Assembly: GCA_044224315.1 (NCBI GenBank)
Contig: JBGAKR010000001.1
Location: 868,001-932,000 of the forward strand
DNA: 64,000 nt
Source of the DNA: JAGXTF01 sp044224315
GTDB taxonomy: Bacteria > Bacteroidota > Bacteroidia > NS11-12g > UBA955
Direction: 5' to 3'
The notes beneath the pieces are model-generated. The model was not told the origin of the DNA and made no database searches. It saw nothing but the letters and a program-made list of their open reading frames with translations. The position numbers and the translations under genes were made by a program. Shown here piece by piece: positions 1 through 9,674 of this stretch (positions are counted from its first letter, which is position 1; each line of letters opens with the position of its first letter).

Positions 1-865
1 GAATTTCCCTGGCGCGGCTGATATCTGGCTGACGTTGTTTTGGATCATCTACAGGCAGCGGATGGTAGATTACCTTTTGGGTGGTGCCTGTAAGTTTTAT
101 AATTTCTTCGGCAAATTGCGAGATCGTAATCTCATCGGGGTTGCCCACATTCACCGGGTAGACATAATCGCTAAGCAACAGGCGATAGATACCCTCTACC
201 AAATCATCGACATAGCAAAAGCTGCGGGTTTGACTGCCATCGCCAAATACGGTTAAATCCTCGCCACGCAAAGCCTGGCCAATAAAGGCGGGCAGCACGC
301 GTCCGTCATTGAGTCGCATACGAGGACCGTATGTATTAAAGATACGCACTATTCGGGTTTCAAGCCCATGATAGGTATGATAGGCCATGGTAATGGCTTC
401 CTGAAAACGTTTAGCCTCGTCGTAAACACCCCTGGGACCTATGGGATTTACATTGCCCCAGTAATCTTCGTTTTGCGGATGCACCGTTGGGTCGCCATAC
501 ACCTCGCTGGTGCTGGCTACCAGTATGCGGGCATTTTTTTGTTTGGCCAAACCCAATAAATGGTGTGTACCCAGTGAGCCTACTTTCAGAGTTTGAATGG
601 GAATCTTCAGGTAATCAATCGGGCTGGCAGGGCTGGCAAAATGCAAAATATAATGCAACTCGCCCGGCACATGCACAAACTTGGAAACATCGTGGTTGTA
701 GAATTCAAAATTCTCTAGGTGCATAAGGTGCTCGATATTGCGCAAATCGCCTGTAATGAGGTTATCCATGGCCATTACATGATAGCCTTCAGCAATAAAC
801 CGGTCGCAAAGGTGTGAACCAAGAAACCCTGCTGCACCTGTAATTAATACCCTTTTTCTGGTCAT
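1..865 (-). CDS. UDP-glucuronate decarboxylase (UDP-xylose synthase family), C-terminus cut by window edge
   Basis: Short-chain dehydrogenase/epimerase family enzyme expected to convert UDP-glucuronate to UDP-xylose in the cytoplasm with bound NAD. The frame is open from an ATG at 865 (complement) to base 1, giving 288 residues with no stop. The N-terminus reads [19 protein letters not shown], with the Rossmann GxxGxxG motif, and the catalytic YxxxK appears as YDEAK near residue 146, followed by the [10 protein letters not shown] segment typical of UXS. About 25-30 C-terminal residues lie outside the window. A TACCTTTG promoter element sits 7 bases upstream. The UDP-glucose dehydrogenase encoded at 2698-4014 would supply its substrate. 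A related dTDP-glucose dehydratase-type function is less likely. Confidence 0.93.
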   Translation of the reverse strand, partial: MTRKRVLITGAAGFLGSHLCDRFIAEGYHVMAMDNLITGDLRNIEHLMHLENFEFYNHDVSKFVHVPGELHYILHFASPASPIDYLKIPIQTLKVGSLGTHHLLGLAKQKNARILVASTSEVYGDPTVHPQNEDYWGNVNPIGPRGVYDEAKRFQEAITMAYHTYHGLETRIVRIFNTYGPRMRLNDGRVLPAFIGQALRGEDLTVFGDGSQTRSFCYVDDLVEGIYRLLLSDYVYPVNVGNPDEITISQFAEEIIKLTGTTQKVIYHPLPVDDPKQRQPDISRAREI

Positions 866-872
866 TCGGGTG

Positions 873-880
873 CAAAGGTA
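873..880 (-). promoter_or_regulatory. -7 element TACCTTTG for the UXS-like gene
   Basis: Exact match to the Bacteroidota TAnnTTTG element, 7 bases from the ATG at 865. Transcription would begin at or just before the start codon. Confidence 0.65.
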
Positions 881-918
881 AGTGTTGCAGCCAATATGGA
901 TTGAATGTAGAATTGCAC

Positions 919-926
919 TATTTTTG
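919..926 (+). promoter_or_regulatory. -7 element TATTTTTG for the 940 gene
   Basis: Exact TAnnTTTG match 13 bases before the ATG at 940. A TTG at 901-903 could be the -33 partner, but the 15-base spacer is shorter than usual. Confidence 0.5.
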
Positions 927-939
927 AATAAACAAGGCC

Positions 940-2697
940 ATGAAGTTTTTCAAACCACTTTTGTATCTTTCACTTTTAATGTTTGTTCAGCCAGCAGTGT
1001 CACAAATCAACAAGACGGGTTTTGACCGTTACCAGATACTGGACCAGGATTATTTAGTGGGTTACCGAAGCGATTCGTTTTTTGTATGCAGCAATTCGGG
1101 CTATTTGCGGTTTTCGGGCAAGGGGACGCCCATCCAGGCTCTTAACTACGACCTGTTAATTTTTGCGCGCGGCAATTCAAAAGGAATCATTCAATCCAGA
1201 ATTTTTGAGGGCGATACTCTGCTGTTTCCACCGGTTTATAAATCCATCGACATAGAATCCCCGGAACTTATTGCTCTCATAAAACCAAATGGCAACACAG
1301 AGTGGTTGGATATTAATACCCGCGAATTGCACAAACAAAAACCGGAGTCATTTACTGAAACATACTCGTCAAATGGTGATTTTATGCAGGATGGTACGTC
1401 CGGTTCAAATGCAGAAACTGAATTTTTATCTAACAACGATACATTTCGCGCTTCAAATGGAGATCTATACTACCGTGGACCATTTAGAGGCTCGCAGTAT
1501 GCCATTCACCAAAGAGGGAAATACATTGGAATTAGCAACGCTAATCATGGTCGTTTTCAGGAAATTATGCCCTGTATATATACCAAAACACAAAGTTTAT
1601 TTGATTTTAATCCCAACAAACATATAATTTTTTTTCAGTCCGACTCGGGCTATATAACCGCATGGACCGCCTATTACGCCGATTATAAACCCTTAATATC
1701 AGATAGCATAGAACTTTATAACTACAGTACTGAAGTTCGCCAAAAATTTTATTTTACACAAAAAAACAATGTGGTTTATATTAAAGAAAATGGTAAAACT
1801 CTACCTCTAATAAATATATATGTAAATTCATCGACATGGAATTATACTACCTGGTTTTTTGAAACACCCCGCCGTACTTTTTACAATATAACAAACAATG
1901 GTCTTCCGCATCCCACGCTGATAAAACCCGTGTTATCCGTTGAAAACACCATGATTTTCAGCGGATTGAAAAACAATACTGCCATAGAGGATGAAAAAGT
2001 ATATTATTTATATAAACAAGGCATTTTTAGTGATGCAATCATTGACTATCAATTAAAAAAAGATTCTGGCGGTAACTCCTATTTATTTTATCGTTATGTT
2101 CAATCTCGCGATACCCTGCGCATTGACTTGCGCTGGTATACCCGTTCCATTGAAAACGGAGTTTATGAAGTGCTGGATGGAGATGAAATATTTCGTAAAA
2201 ATTCTGACAACACATGGGATGTTTTATCACTGGATAAAACTGGCTATACCGTTAAAGCAACAGCCCTGCCTGATCTGCCAACTGCCTGTTTTTTAAAAGT
2301 GGGCAAATTTCAACTGTGTATGGGTTATTGGGTAAAAATTGCTGCCAATAATTATTCATTATACAATGGTTTTCACAAATGTATTTATACCCAAATTAGT
2401 GACCCTGGTTTTTCAAAAATGACGGGTGTTTTTTCGGGTACAAACAGCAAAGGAAAATTTATTTGCCTGGGTGGGCTGGATGAGGGCGAAAATATTTATT
2501 ACCTGCACCCGGGCGAATTACAATTTAACCATCCACACTATGTACGATTAAATTACAACGGTAAACTTGGCTATTTCAGCTATTGGAATCGGTTAAATAT
2601 TCAGCCGAAATTTGATGAATTTACATTTAATAAAAATATACTCATTGCCCGTGCCGGGCAGAAATATTATTTTTACGATACCGGAATTTTTAAATAA
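940..2697 (+). CDS. secreted protein with WG/beta-leg-like repeats, function unknown
   Basis: 585 residues. A signal peptide ([15 protein letters not shown]..., likely cleavage after AVSQ) shows export. The mature part is rich in aromatic residues and in recurring short segments such as [20 protein letters not shown] near the C-terminus, which resemble WG (beta-leg) repeats of Bacteroidota surface proteins. I see no catalytic motif. It lies alone between divergent UXS and convergent UDP-glucose dehydrogenase; its TAA (2695-2697) directly abuts the complement of the next gene's stop codon with no spacer. Function is not recognised; the WG assignment is inferred from spacing of aromatic residues and is only moderately sure. 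Confidence 0.8.
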   Translation: MKFFKPLLYLSLLMFVQPAVSQINKTGFDRYQILDQDYLVGYRSDSFFVCSNSGYLRFSGKGTPIQALNYDLLIFARGNSKGIIQSRIFEGDTLLFPPVYKSIDIESPELIALIKPNGNTEWLDINTRELHKQKPESFTETYSSNGDFMQDGTSGSNAETEFLSNNDTFRASNGDLYYRGPFRGSQYAIHQRGKYIGISNANHGRFQEIMPCIYTKTQSLFDFNPNKHIIFFQSDSGYITAWTAYYADYKPLISDSIELYNYSTEVRQKFYFTQKNNVVYIKENGKTLPLINIYVNSSTWNYTTWFFETPRRTFYNITNNGLPHPTLIKPVLSVENTMIFSGLKNNTAIEDEKVYYLYKQGIFSDAIIDYQLKKDSGGNSYLFYRYVQSRDTLRIDLRWYTRSIENGVYEVLDGDEIFRKNSDNTWDVLSLDKTGYTVKATALPDLPTACFLKVGKFQLCMGYWVKIAANNYSLYNGFHKCIYTQISDPGFSKMTGVFSGTNSKGKFICLGGLDEGENIYYLHPGELQFNHPHYVRLNYNGKLGYFSYWNRLNIQPKFDEFTFNKNILIARAGQKYYFYDTGIFK

Positions 2698-4014
2698 TTA
2701 TTTCAGCGTTTTTCTGCCAATGCTGTAATATTCAAAACCCTTACGCCTCATGGTTTCCAGGTCGAAAACATTGCGGCCATCGAATATTACTTTTTCTTTT
2801 AAACTGGCATTTAATGCATCAAAATCCGGTGTGCGGAATTCGGGCCACTCGGTAGCAATAATTAAGAAATCGGCCCCTTCCAATACACCATACTGGGTTT
2901 CGCTGAATTCAATAGTATCGCCTAAAATGGCTTTTACATTGGGCATAGCTTCGGGATCAAACGCTTTTACTTTGGCTCCCAGGTGCAACAAATCGTCTAT
3001 CATTTCCAAAGCCGGTGCCTCGCGGATATCATCGGTATTGGGTTTGAATGCAAGGCCCCACATAGCCACCGTTTTACCACTCAGATTACTTCCAAACCGG
3101 CTGGTAATTTTGGGAATCAACACTTTTTTCTGCACCGCATTTACTTCTTCCACGGCTTTGAGAATATGGAAATCGTAATTTACCTCAGCTGCTGAATGAA
3201 TGAGGGCTTTCACATCTTTTGGAAAACAGCTGCCCCCATATCCGATACCCGGAAACAAAAAGCGCTTGCCTATGCGTGCATCCGAGCCAATGCCAAGGCG
3301 CACCATATCCACATCGGCGCCCATTAGTTCGCACAATCTGGAAATTTCATTCATAAACGAAATTTTAGCGGCCAAAAAACTGTTAGCTGCATACTTGGTT
3401 AGTTCTGCACTGCGCACATCCATAAAAATAAGCGGATTGCCCTGACGCACATAGGGTGCATACAATTCGGTCATTACCTGTTTGGCCCTATCGCTTTCTA
3501 CCCCAATCACCACACGGTCGGGTTTCATAAAGTCTTCTACGGCCACACCCTCACGTAAAAATTCGGGGTTAGAAACTACATCAAATTCACCGGTATAATT
3601 CTCTTCAATGGCAGCGCGCACTTTGTCGCCGGTTCCTACAGGCACAGTACTTTTATCTACCACCACTTTGTAATCGCCGGGTTTTAGTAATTTTCCAATA
3701 TCCCTGGCCACACCCAGCACGTATTTCAAATCTGCGCTGCCGTCCTCACCCGGAGGGGTTGGCAACGCCAGAAAAATTACTTCGCATTGGGCAACAGCCT
3801 CACTCAGATTGTTTGTGAATTTGAGTCGACCCTCCTTTAGGTTCCGCTTAAACAATACCTCCAATCCGGGTTCAAAAATGGTAATCTGTCCGTTTTGCAG
3901 TTTTTCTACCTTAGACGCATCGATATCAACACAAATCACATTATTACCGGTTTCGGCAAAACAGGTTCCACTAACCAAACCCACATACCCGGTTCCAACT
4001 ACCGCTATTTTCAT
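2698..4014 (-). CDS. ugd: UDP-glucose 6-dehydrogenase
   Basis: 438 residues. Oxidises UDP-glucose to UDP-glucuronate with two NAD+, the entry step to UDP-glucuronate and UDP-xylose for surface polysaccharide. The N-terminal Rossmann motif is GTGYVGLVSGTCF, the lid/hinge region carries STVPVGTG and NPEFLREG, and the catalytic cysteine lies in GIGYGGSCFPKD near residue 262. Length is normal for the family. Its ATG overlaps the 3' end of the upstream aminotransferase gene by four bases, so the two are probably translationally coupled. Together with the UXS-like gene at 1-865 this forms a nucleotide-sugar cluster. Confidence 0.96.
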   Translation of the reverse strand: MKIAVVGTGYVGLVSGTCFAETGNNVICVDIDASKVEKLQNGQITIFEPGLEVLFKRNLKEGRLKFTNNLSEAVAQCEVIFLALPTPPGEDGSADLKYVLGVARDIGKLLKPGDYKVVVDKSTVPVGTGDKVRAAIEENYTGEFDVVSNPEFLREGVAVEDFMKPDRVVIGVESDRAKQVMTELYAPYVRQGNPLIFMDVRSAELTKYAANSFLAAKISFMNEISRLCELMGADVDMVRLGIGSDARIGKRFLFPGIGYGGSCFPKDVKALIHSAAEVNYDFHILKAVEEVNAVQKKVLIPKITSRFGSNLSGKTVAMWGLAFKPNTDDIREAPALEMIDDLLHLGAKVKAFDPEAMPNVKAILGDTIEFSETQYGVLEGADFLIIATEWPEFRTPDFDALNASLKEKVIFDGRNVFDLETMRRKGFEYYSIGRKTLK

Positions 4015-5132
4015 GCGTTAAAATATTGTTTTACGGTTTGGGTAATGAATGCAAGTTGCTCGGCTTCCATTTCGGTATGGATGGGCAATGACAGTACCCT
4101 TTTGCATAAATCTTCGGTAAGGGGCATGCTTATATTTTGGGCGTAAGCCTGTTGTTGGTGCAAGGGCACCGGATAGTAAATCATAGAAGGTATGCCGTTA
4201 GCGGCCAGGTGCTTTTTCAATCCCTCGCGCATTTCGGCGGTTTCCAAAGTCATGGTGTATTGGTGAAAAACGTGGGTTGAATTTGCCGCCCTGGCAGGTG
4301 TTTTAATCTGGGGCACATTGCTGAAAGCCTGGTCGTAAAAATCTGCCACTTGCTGGCGTGCAGCGCAGAATGCATCCAAATGGCGCAGTTTAACATCCAA
4401 AATGGCGGCCTGCAAAGTATCCAGGCGAGAGTTTACGCCTATTACTTCGTGTATATATTTTACCTTTTGGCCATGGTTGGCCACCATTTTTATTTTCTCG
4501 GCCAAGATAGGATCATTCGTAAAAATTGCACCCCCATCCCCATAACAACCCAGGTTCTTGGTTGGGAAAAACGAGGTGGTGCCTATATGGCCCATAGTGC
4601 CTGCACCGGCCTGGCGACCATCCGAAAAAGTATACTGCGAGCCGATAGCCTGTGCGGTATCTTCGATTACATACAGATTGTGGGCCTTGGCAATTTCCAA
4701 AATGGGCTCCATATCACAGGTTTGGCCATACAAATGCACCGGAGCAATCACACGAGTTTGGGGGGTAATGGCAGCCTTCAGACTTTCGATATCCATCAGG
4801 AAAGTATCGGCATATACCTCAACGAAAACCGGTTTTAGTTTTAACAGTAATATTACCTCAGAAAGCGCGGCATAGCCAAATGAGGTGGTGATAACCTCGG
4901 CTCCATCGGGCAAATCGAGTGCCATGAGGGCAATTTGGAGGGCATCCGTTCCATTGGCACAACCGGCAACAAAGCCTGCTCCGGTATAGTTTTTAAGGTT
5001 GTTTTCAAACGTAGCAACATCCGGGCCCTTGATGTAGGCACCTGAAAGTAATACGTTTTCAATGGCTGAGTCGATTTCCTGCTTCATTCGCAGGTACTGT
5101 GGTGGCAAATCCACCATTTGAATAGGACGCAT
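4011..5132 (-). CDS. DegT/DnrJ/EryC1/StrS family nucleotide-sugar aminotransferase
   Basis: 373 residues from the preferred ATG at 5132. PLP-dependent enzyme that transfers an amino group to a keto-sugar nucleotide. The PLP lysine is in SFFPTKNLGCYGDGG (about residue 192), and the cofactor-contacting segment VIEDTAQAIG precedes it. A start at 5156 (eight residues longer) is open, but a TATCTTTG promoter element at 5154-5161 overlaps that codon, so the 5132 start (MRPIQMVDL) is favoured. Its stop overlaps the ugd start. The neighbouring dehydrogenase hints at a UDP-glucuronate-derived substrate (WbpE-like), but the exact sugar cannot be read from sequence. Confidence 0.9.
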   Translation of the reverse strand: MRPIQMVDLPPQYLRMKQEIDSAIENVLLSGAYIKGPDVATFENNLKNYTGAGFVAGCANGTDALQIALMALDLPDGAEVITTSFGYAALSEVILLLKLKPVFVEVYADTFLMDIESLKAAITPQTRVIAPVHLYGQTCDMEPILEIAKAHNLYVIEDTAQAIGSQYTFSDGRQAGAGTMGHIGTTSFFPTKNLGCYGDGGAIFTNDPILAEKIKMVANHGQKVKYIHEVIGVNSRLDTLQAAILDVKLRHLDAFCAARQQVADFYDQAFSNVPQIKTPARAANSTHVFHQYTMTLETAEMREGLKKHLAANGIPSMIYYPVPLHQQQAYAQNISMPLTEDLCKRVLSLPIHTEMEAEQLAFITQTVKQYFNA

Positions 5133-5153
5133 CGGGCTGATTAAATAGGCGGG

Positions 5154-5161
5154 CAAAGATA
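5154..5161 (-). promoter_or_regulatory. -7 element TATCTTTG for the aminotransferase-ugd operon
   Basis: Exact TAnnTTTG match. It covers the longer candidate start codon at 5156, arguing that translation begins at 5132. Confidence 0.6.
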
Positions 5162-5296
5162 ATACCTGTAGCCCTCAGAATTTTTTCAAAGAATTTGTAT
5201 TTTAGATAGAATTCAGTGTTTATTTTACAAGACAGTTATAAAACCGTGGTAATTCTCTACTTTAAAATACGGATATTGCGGATGTTTTCCGGAGAA

Positions 5297-8068
5297 ATGT
5301 ATAGATATTTAACCCTGCTGGTATTCATAGCACTCACAGGCAGTGCGTATGGGCAAGTTGGCGGACTTGCCGGTGCAGTTACCGATGCCACCACCGGACG
5401 AGAGCTGGTGGGCGTTACCGTGATTTTAAAACCCGGCATTAAGGAAGATATAACCGATGTAGAAGGCAGGTTTTTGTTTAACAATTTACAACCCGGCATT
5501 TATTCTCTCGAGTTGAGAGAAATCAATCATAAAACCACCATCATTCCCATTTTAAGGGTAACTGCCAACGAAATTTCTGTGGTAAAACTTACCATGTACG
5601 ACAGTGTAAAAGCCCTTTCCGGTATCATTATCACGGCCAAAAAACCCAGGGCCGAAAACAATGCCGGAGTGGCCATGGAACGCAAAAGTTCGCCCAATAT
5701 CATGGATGGTATATCGCAGGAATCTATCAAACGCACCCCCGACCGCAATACCGCCGAGGCCATGCGCAGGGTAAGCGGCATTACCATTCTCGACAATAAA
5801 TACCCTGTTGTGCGTGGCTTATCCGATAGATATAATATGGCCTTGCTGAATGGTGTGCCTATGCCATCTACTTTGCCCGACCGCAAAACATTTGCTTTTG
5901 ATGCCATACCCGCCGGATTGCTGGACAATCTGCTGGTAATAAAATCAGCCCTGCCCGATCAGCCCGCTGAGTTTGCCGGTGCCATTTTACTGATTAACAC
6001 CCGCGATATTCCGGATGAAAGCGTGCAAACCCTTTCACTGGGTTTTGGCGGATTCAGCAATTCCATTGGCCAAAAAGGCAAATGGCAAACCAATGATGCC
6101 CCCGATTATTTTGGCCTTGGTGCCTGGGGTCGTCAATTACCCACGGGTATTTCCACCACCGGCAATTATATGTCGAACCTCACCAAAGCCGAACGCACCG
6201 AATTCTCTAAAAAATTCACCAACGATTGGGGATTAAAAGAAAGTACCATTTTACCCGGAATACAGTTCCAATATTCAAATAGTTCGCGTTTCAGATTTGC
6301 CAAAAAAGAGGCCGGCAGCCTGTTTGCCCTCAGCTACTCGCGCATGAGCCGTTTGAATTCTATTGAACGCAAAGAATATAATACCAATGGTGTAACCCGC
6401 GATTTTAAAGATATGCAATACACCGACAATGTTTTGATTGGTGGTATGTTCAATTTTTCGGTAAAAATAAACCGCAAAAACAAAATTACTTTCCGCAATT
6501 TTATCAATAATAATGCAACCGAAGAAAACAACGTAAGGGAAGGCACCAACCTGGAAAGCGGCACTTTTCAGAAAGCTTATTCCATGAATTATTTGCAAAA
6601 TTATTACATCGGTACCCAATTGGCAGGTGATCACTTTTTTCCTAAATCCGGATTGAAATTAAAATGGGATGCAGGCTTGCAAAAAGTAATGCGCAATACC
6701 CCCGATTATCGCAGGCTTTTATATACCCAAAATACCGGTGTGCCAGGCGATGAACTGAAGGCTGCTGTAGGGCCCCAAAGCAATTTTGGCAACGCCGGAA
6801 AAATGTTTATGGATATGCACGAAAACATTAAGTTTTTTGGCTACAGTTTTCTTAAATCCTACTATAAAGACAATTTTAAAAGCGACCTGAAATTTGGTGG
6901 TTTTCATCAGTTTAAAAATCGTGAATTTAATACCCGTTTATTCTCTGTGGTTGAAAATCCAGACATTGACGAATCATTGAAATTATTGGGCCCGGATAAA
7001 ATATTTGCACCCGATAACATGTCTTCTACCGGCTTCAGGTACGACGAAATTGCCGATCCTTTTTACCATTATACCGGTACACAAAATTTAAATGCGGGTT
7101 ATGTAATGATGGATAATATTATCGACCGTGTATTCAGAATTACAGGGGGTGTAAGGGTAGAGAAATTTATGCAGCAATTGGTGACTAAAAATAAACAGGA
7201 TAGCACCATTAAACCTACCATCGACAACCTGAATATATTGCCCAGCGGTGCTTTTACCATCATGGTAACCAATAAAACCAACCTGCGTTTGTCCTATGCC
7301 CGCACAGTAAGCCGCCCGGATTTCAGGGAAATTTCTCCGTTTAGCTATTTCGATTTTGTAAACTATATTTCGGTAACCGGAAATGATAAATTGACCAGCG
7401 GTCAAATCAACAATTTCGATTTGCGATACGAAACTTTCCCCGGTGATGGACAATCATTTTCGGTGGGTGCTTTTTATAAAAAATTCCTGCGTCCTATAGA
7501 GCAGATAGTAAGCACTGTGGTGCAGGATGGCAATCGCAGCATTCAATTTCAGAATGCCCCCAGTGCTATTGCTTACGGAGCCGAAGCAGAATTTCGCCTG
7601 AAGCTGAAAAAGCTGATGCGCAAATTGAAAAACTGGGAAATATCTGGCAACCTGGCCTATATCAATTCTGAAGTGCAGTTAAAGGACTCGGTAAGTGGCA
7701 CCAAAACCCGCCCACTGCAAGGCCAAAGTCCATACATTGCCAATCTGGGATTGTTTTATAATGGCCGCAGTTCAGGTTGGTCATTTGCCATAAATTACAA
7801 CCTTATAGGCCCCCGCATTTACTCGGTAGGTACCGCCAATTACCCCGATTTTTATGATAAAAACCGCCATGTACTGGATGTGCAGGTGGCTAAATCATTG
7901 AATAACCGGTCTGAAATAAAATTAAGTGTGGGCGATATTTTGGCCCAGGATTACGTTTTATATCAAAACATGGATGCAAATACTGCGTTTAGTACCAGCG
8001 ACCATGTGGTAAACCGAATGAAAACCGCTCCCTTTTTCCTGCTAAATTTTGTATTCCGATTAAAATAA
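5297..8068 (+). CDS. TonB-dependent outer-membrane receptor with carboxypeptidase-regulatory-like domain
   Basis: 923 residues from ATG 5297, chosen because a clean signal peptide (MYRYLTLLVFIALTGSAYGQ) begins there; the frame is open upstream to a GTG at 5216 and an ATG at 5282. After the signal, residues about 22-105 form a carboxypeptidase-D-regulatory-like beta-sandwich (GAVTDATTGRELVGVTVILK). The plug domain follows (RRVSGITILDNKYPVVRGLSDRYN split over about residues 155-180), then the 22-strand barrel ending in FRLK with a C-terminal aromatic/hydrophobic strand. It would import a ligand through the outer membrane using TonB energy. The next gene starts four bases after its stop, so the two are one operon. 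The ligand cannot be deduced. Confidence 0.93.
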   Translation: MYRYLTLLVFIALTGSAYGQVGGLAGAVTDATTGRELVGVTVILKPGIKEDITDVEGRFLFNNLQPGIYSLELREINHKTTIIPILRVTANEISVVKLTMYDSVKALSGIIITAKKPRAENNAGVAMERKSSPNIMDGISQESIKRTPDRNTAEAMRRVSGITILDNKYPVVRGLSDRYNMALLNGVPMPSTLPDRKTFAFDAIPAGLLDNLLVIKSALPDQPAEFAGAILLINTRDIPDESVQTLSLGFGGFSNSIGQKGKWQTNDAPDYFGLGAWGRQLPTGISTTGNYMSNLTKAERTEFSKKFTNDWGLKESTILPGIQFQYSNSSRFRFAKKEAGSLFALSYSRMSRLNSIERKEYNTNGVTRDFKDMQYTDNVLIGGMFNFSVKINRKNKITFRNFINNNATEENNVREGTNLESGTFQKAYSMNYLQNYYIGTQLAGDHFFPKSGLKLKWDAGLQKVMRNTPDYRRLLYTQNTGVPGDELKAAVGPQSNFGNAGKMFMDMHENIKFFGYSFLKSYYKDNFKSDLKFGGFHQFKNREFNTRLFSVVENPDIDESLKLLGPDKIFAPDNMSSTGFRYDEIADPFYHYTGTQNLNAGYVMMDNIIDRVFRITGGVRVEKFMQQLVTKNKQDSTIKPTIDNLNILPSGAFTIMVTNKTNLRLSYARTVSRPDFREISPFSYFDFVNYISVTGNDKLTSGQINNFDLRYETFPGDGQSFSVGAFYKKFLRPIEQIVSTVVQDGNRSIQFQNAPSAIAYGAEAEFRLKLKKLMRKLKNWEISGNLAYINSEVQLKDSVSGTKTRPLQGQSPYIANLGLFYNGRSSGWSFAINYNLIGPRIYSVGTANYPDFYDKNRHVLDVQVAKSLNNRSEIKLSVGDILAQDYVLYQNMDANTAFSTSDHVVNRMKTAPFFLLNFVFRLK

Positions 8069-8072
8069 AAAA

Positions 8073-9674
8073 GTGAAAAAAATTGCTGTCATATTTCTGC
8101 TCCTGTTCAGCTTGAAAACTGACGCACAAAGTTTTTTTGTACCCACCACCTATCGCGGGGCTTTTGGCAGCAGCGACTGGACCACCACCTGGACCAACTG
8201 GACCCCAAAAAACACCAGCTACCCTGCAGGCACTGTTACCATTACCGGCGATATTACATCCAATACCACCTGGACCTCAGACAAAACCTATTTTCTAAAA
8301 GGATATGTGTATGTAAAAAACAATGCCGTTTTGACCATACAACCCGGCACAATTATTCGGTGTGATGTGCTTTCATCTTCTACCCTCATTATTTGTCGCG
8401 GAGCTAAAATTAATGCGGTAGGTACACCTTCAGCACCCATTGTATTTACCTCTTCAGAGGCTGCTGGTTCGCGCACCTACGGCGACTGGGGTGGAATTAT
8501 ACTGCTGGGCAATGGAAAAATCAATGCGGCCGGCGGTGTTGCCGATGTAGGCGCCGGAATAAACAATACCAAAGGCGATGGATTATATGGAGGCAGCAAC
8601 GATAACGATAGCTCGGGCATTATTAAATACCTGCGCATAGAGTTTGCCGGAATCCAATACCAGCCCGATAAGGAAATACCCGGGCTTACACTTGCCGGTG
8701 TGGGTGCCAAAACCGAGATAGACTATATCCAAATAAGCTACTGTGGCAATGATGGGCTGCACCTGGCAGGGGGTATGGGGCGGGTAAAACACCTGGTTAT
8801 GCACCGTGGCTACGATACCGACATTAGTATGGACCTGGGCTACCGGGGTTTGCTTCAGTTTGGGATTATCCTGCGCGACTCAACCAAATCCAATGCAAGT
8901 GGTACCTCGGGTATGGAAATTCAAAACGACGGACTGGCATCGTCGGCCCAACCATTTACCGACCCTACTATCAGCAATTTTACCATTCTGGGCCCCATGA
9001 CTGCGTCCACAACCCCCTACAGCAGCGGATATCGCAACGGTATTCATATAAGACGCAATGGCAAATGCGCGGTTTTTAATTCGGCTGTTGCAGGTTATCC
9101 CCGCGGAATTATGCTCGACGGGCAGGGTGCTGCGCAACACATGAAGGATGGTAATATTATCATAGAAGCCTGTTTACTTGCCGGGAATAAAATTAAGCAG
9201 GTAGATACAACTGGTAATTCCAGCTCGGTACTCCCGGGTTTTGATTTTTTAACCTGGATAAAAACCTCCACTTTTTACAATACATTACTCACTGCCCCTA
9301 AAGATTTAAAACTGGCCGATCCATACGCTTATAATAGTCCCACATTTATTCCACGTTCAGGCAGCGCCTTAAACTCTGGCGCGGCTTTTACCAATCTGAG
9401 GCTGAATAATACCGAGGTAAAAACATCGTATGTAACACTGCCCGGATTGCAAATATTACAAACAGAAAATACCCTGCAAATTTGCTGTTTAAATGTGATA
9501 AAAATGCAGCAATTAAATTTGTCGATTATGGATTATTGCGGGCGAATTATTTGTACTAAAAATATGCGCGACCCTCAAGAAACCTGGCAATTGCCCGAGT
9601 TTCACGGGCCTGCAGTTTTAATTATTTCTGATACAAACGGAAAGGTTTTAGAAGTGCGAAAAATGTTATTTTAA
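8073..9674 (+). CDS. secreted beta-helix-like protein paired with TonB receptor, probable type IX sorting C-terminus
   Basis: 533 residues with a GTG start at 8073, four bases after the receptor stop. Signal peptide is VKKIAVIFLLLFSLKTDAQ. The body has motifs recurrent in a Bacteroidota family often encoded beside TonB receptors: GDWGGIILLGNGK, GDGLYGGSNDNDSSG and LQFGIILRD; the repeating hydrophobic pattern fits a right-handed beta-helix. The last 75 or so residues (LQILQTENTLQICCLN... to VLEVRKMLF) resemble a type A C-terminal sorting domain, which would direct export across the outer membrane. Its last nine bases overlap convergent rlmB. Biochemical role unknown; it may capture the ligand of the receptor. 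Confidence 0.85.
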   Translation: MKKIAVIFLLLFSLKTDAQSFFVPTTYRGAFGSSDWTTTWTNWTPKNTSYPAGTVTITGDITSNTTWTSDKTYFLKGYVYVKNNAVLTIQPGTIIRCDVLSSSTLIICRGAKINAVGTPSAPIVFTSSEAAGSRTYGDWGGIILLGNGKINAAGGVADVGAGINNTKGDGLYGGSNDNDSSGIIKYLRIEFAGIQYQPDKEIPGLTLAGVGAKTEIDYIQISYCGNDGLHLAGGMGRVKHLVMHRGYDTDISMDLGYRGLLQFGIILRDSTKSNASGTSGMEIQNDGLASSAQPFTDPTISNFTILGPMTASTTPYSSGYRNGIHIRRNGKCAVFNSAVAGYPRGIMLDGQGAAQHMKDGNIIIEACLLAGNKIKQVDTTGNSSSVLPGFDFLTWIKTSTFYNTLLTAPKDLKLADPYAYNSPTFIPRSGSALNSGAAFTNLRLNNTEVKTSYVTLPGLQILQTENTLQICCLNVIKMQQLNLSIMDYCGRIICTKNMRDPQETWQLPEFHGPAVLIISDTNGKVLEVRKMLF

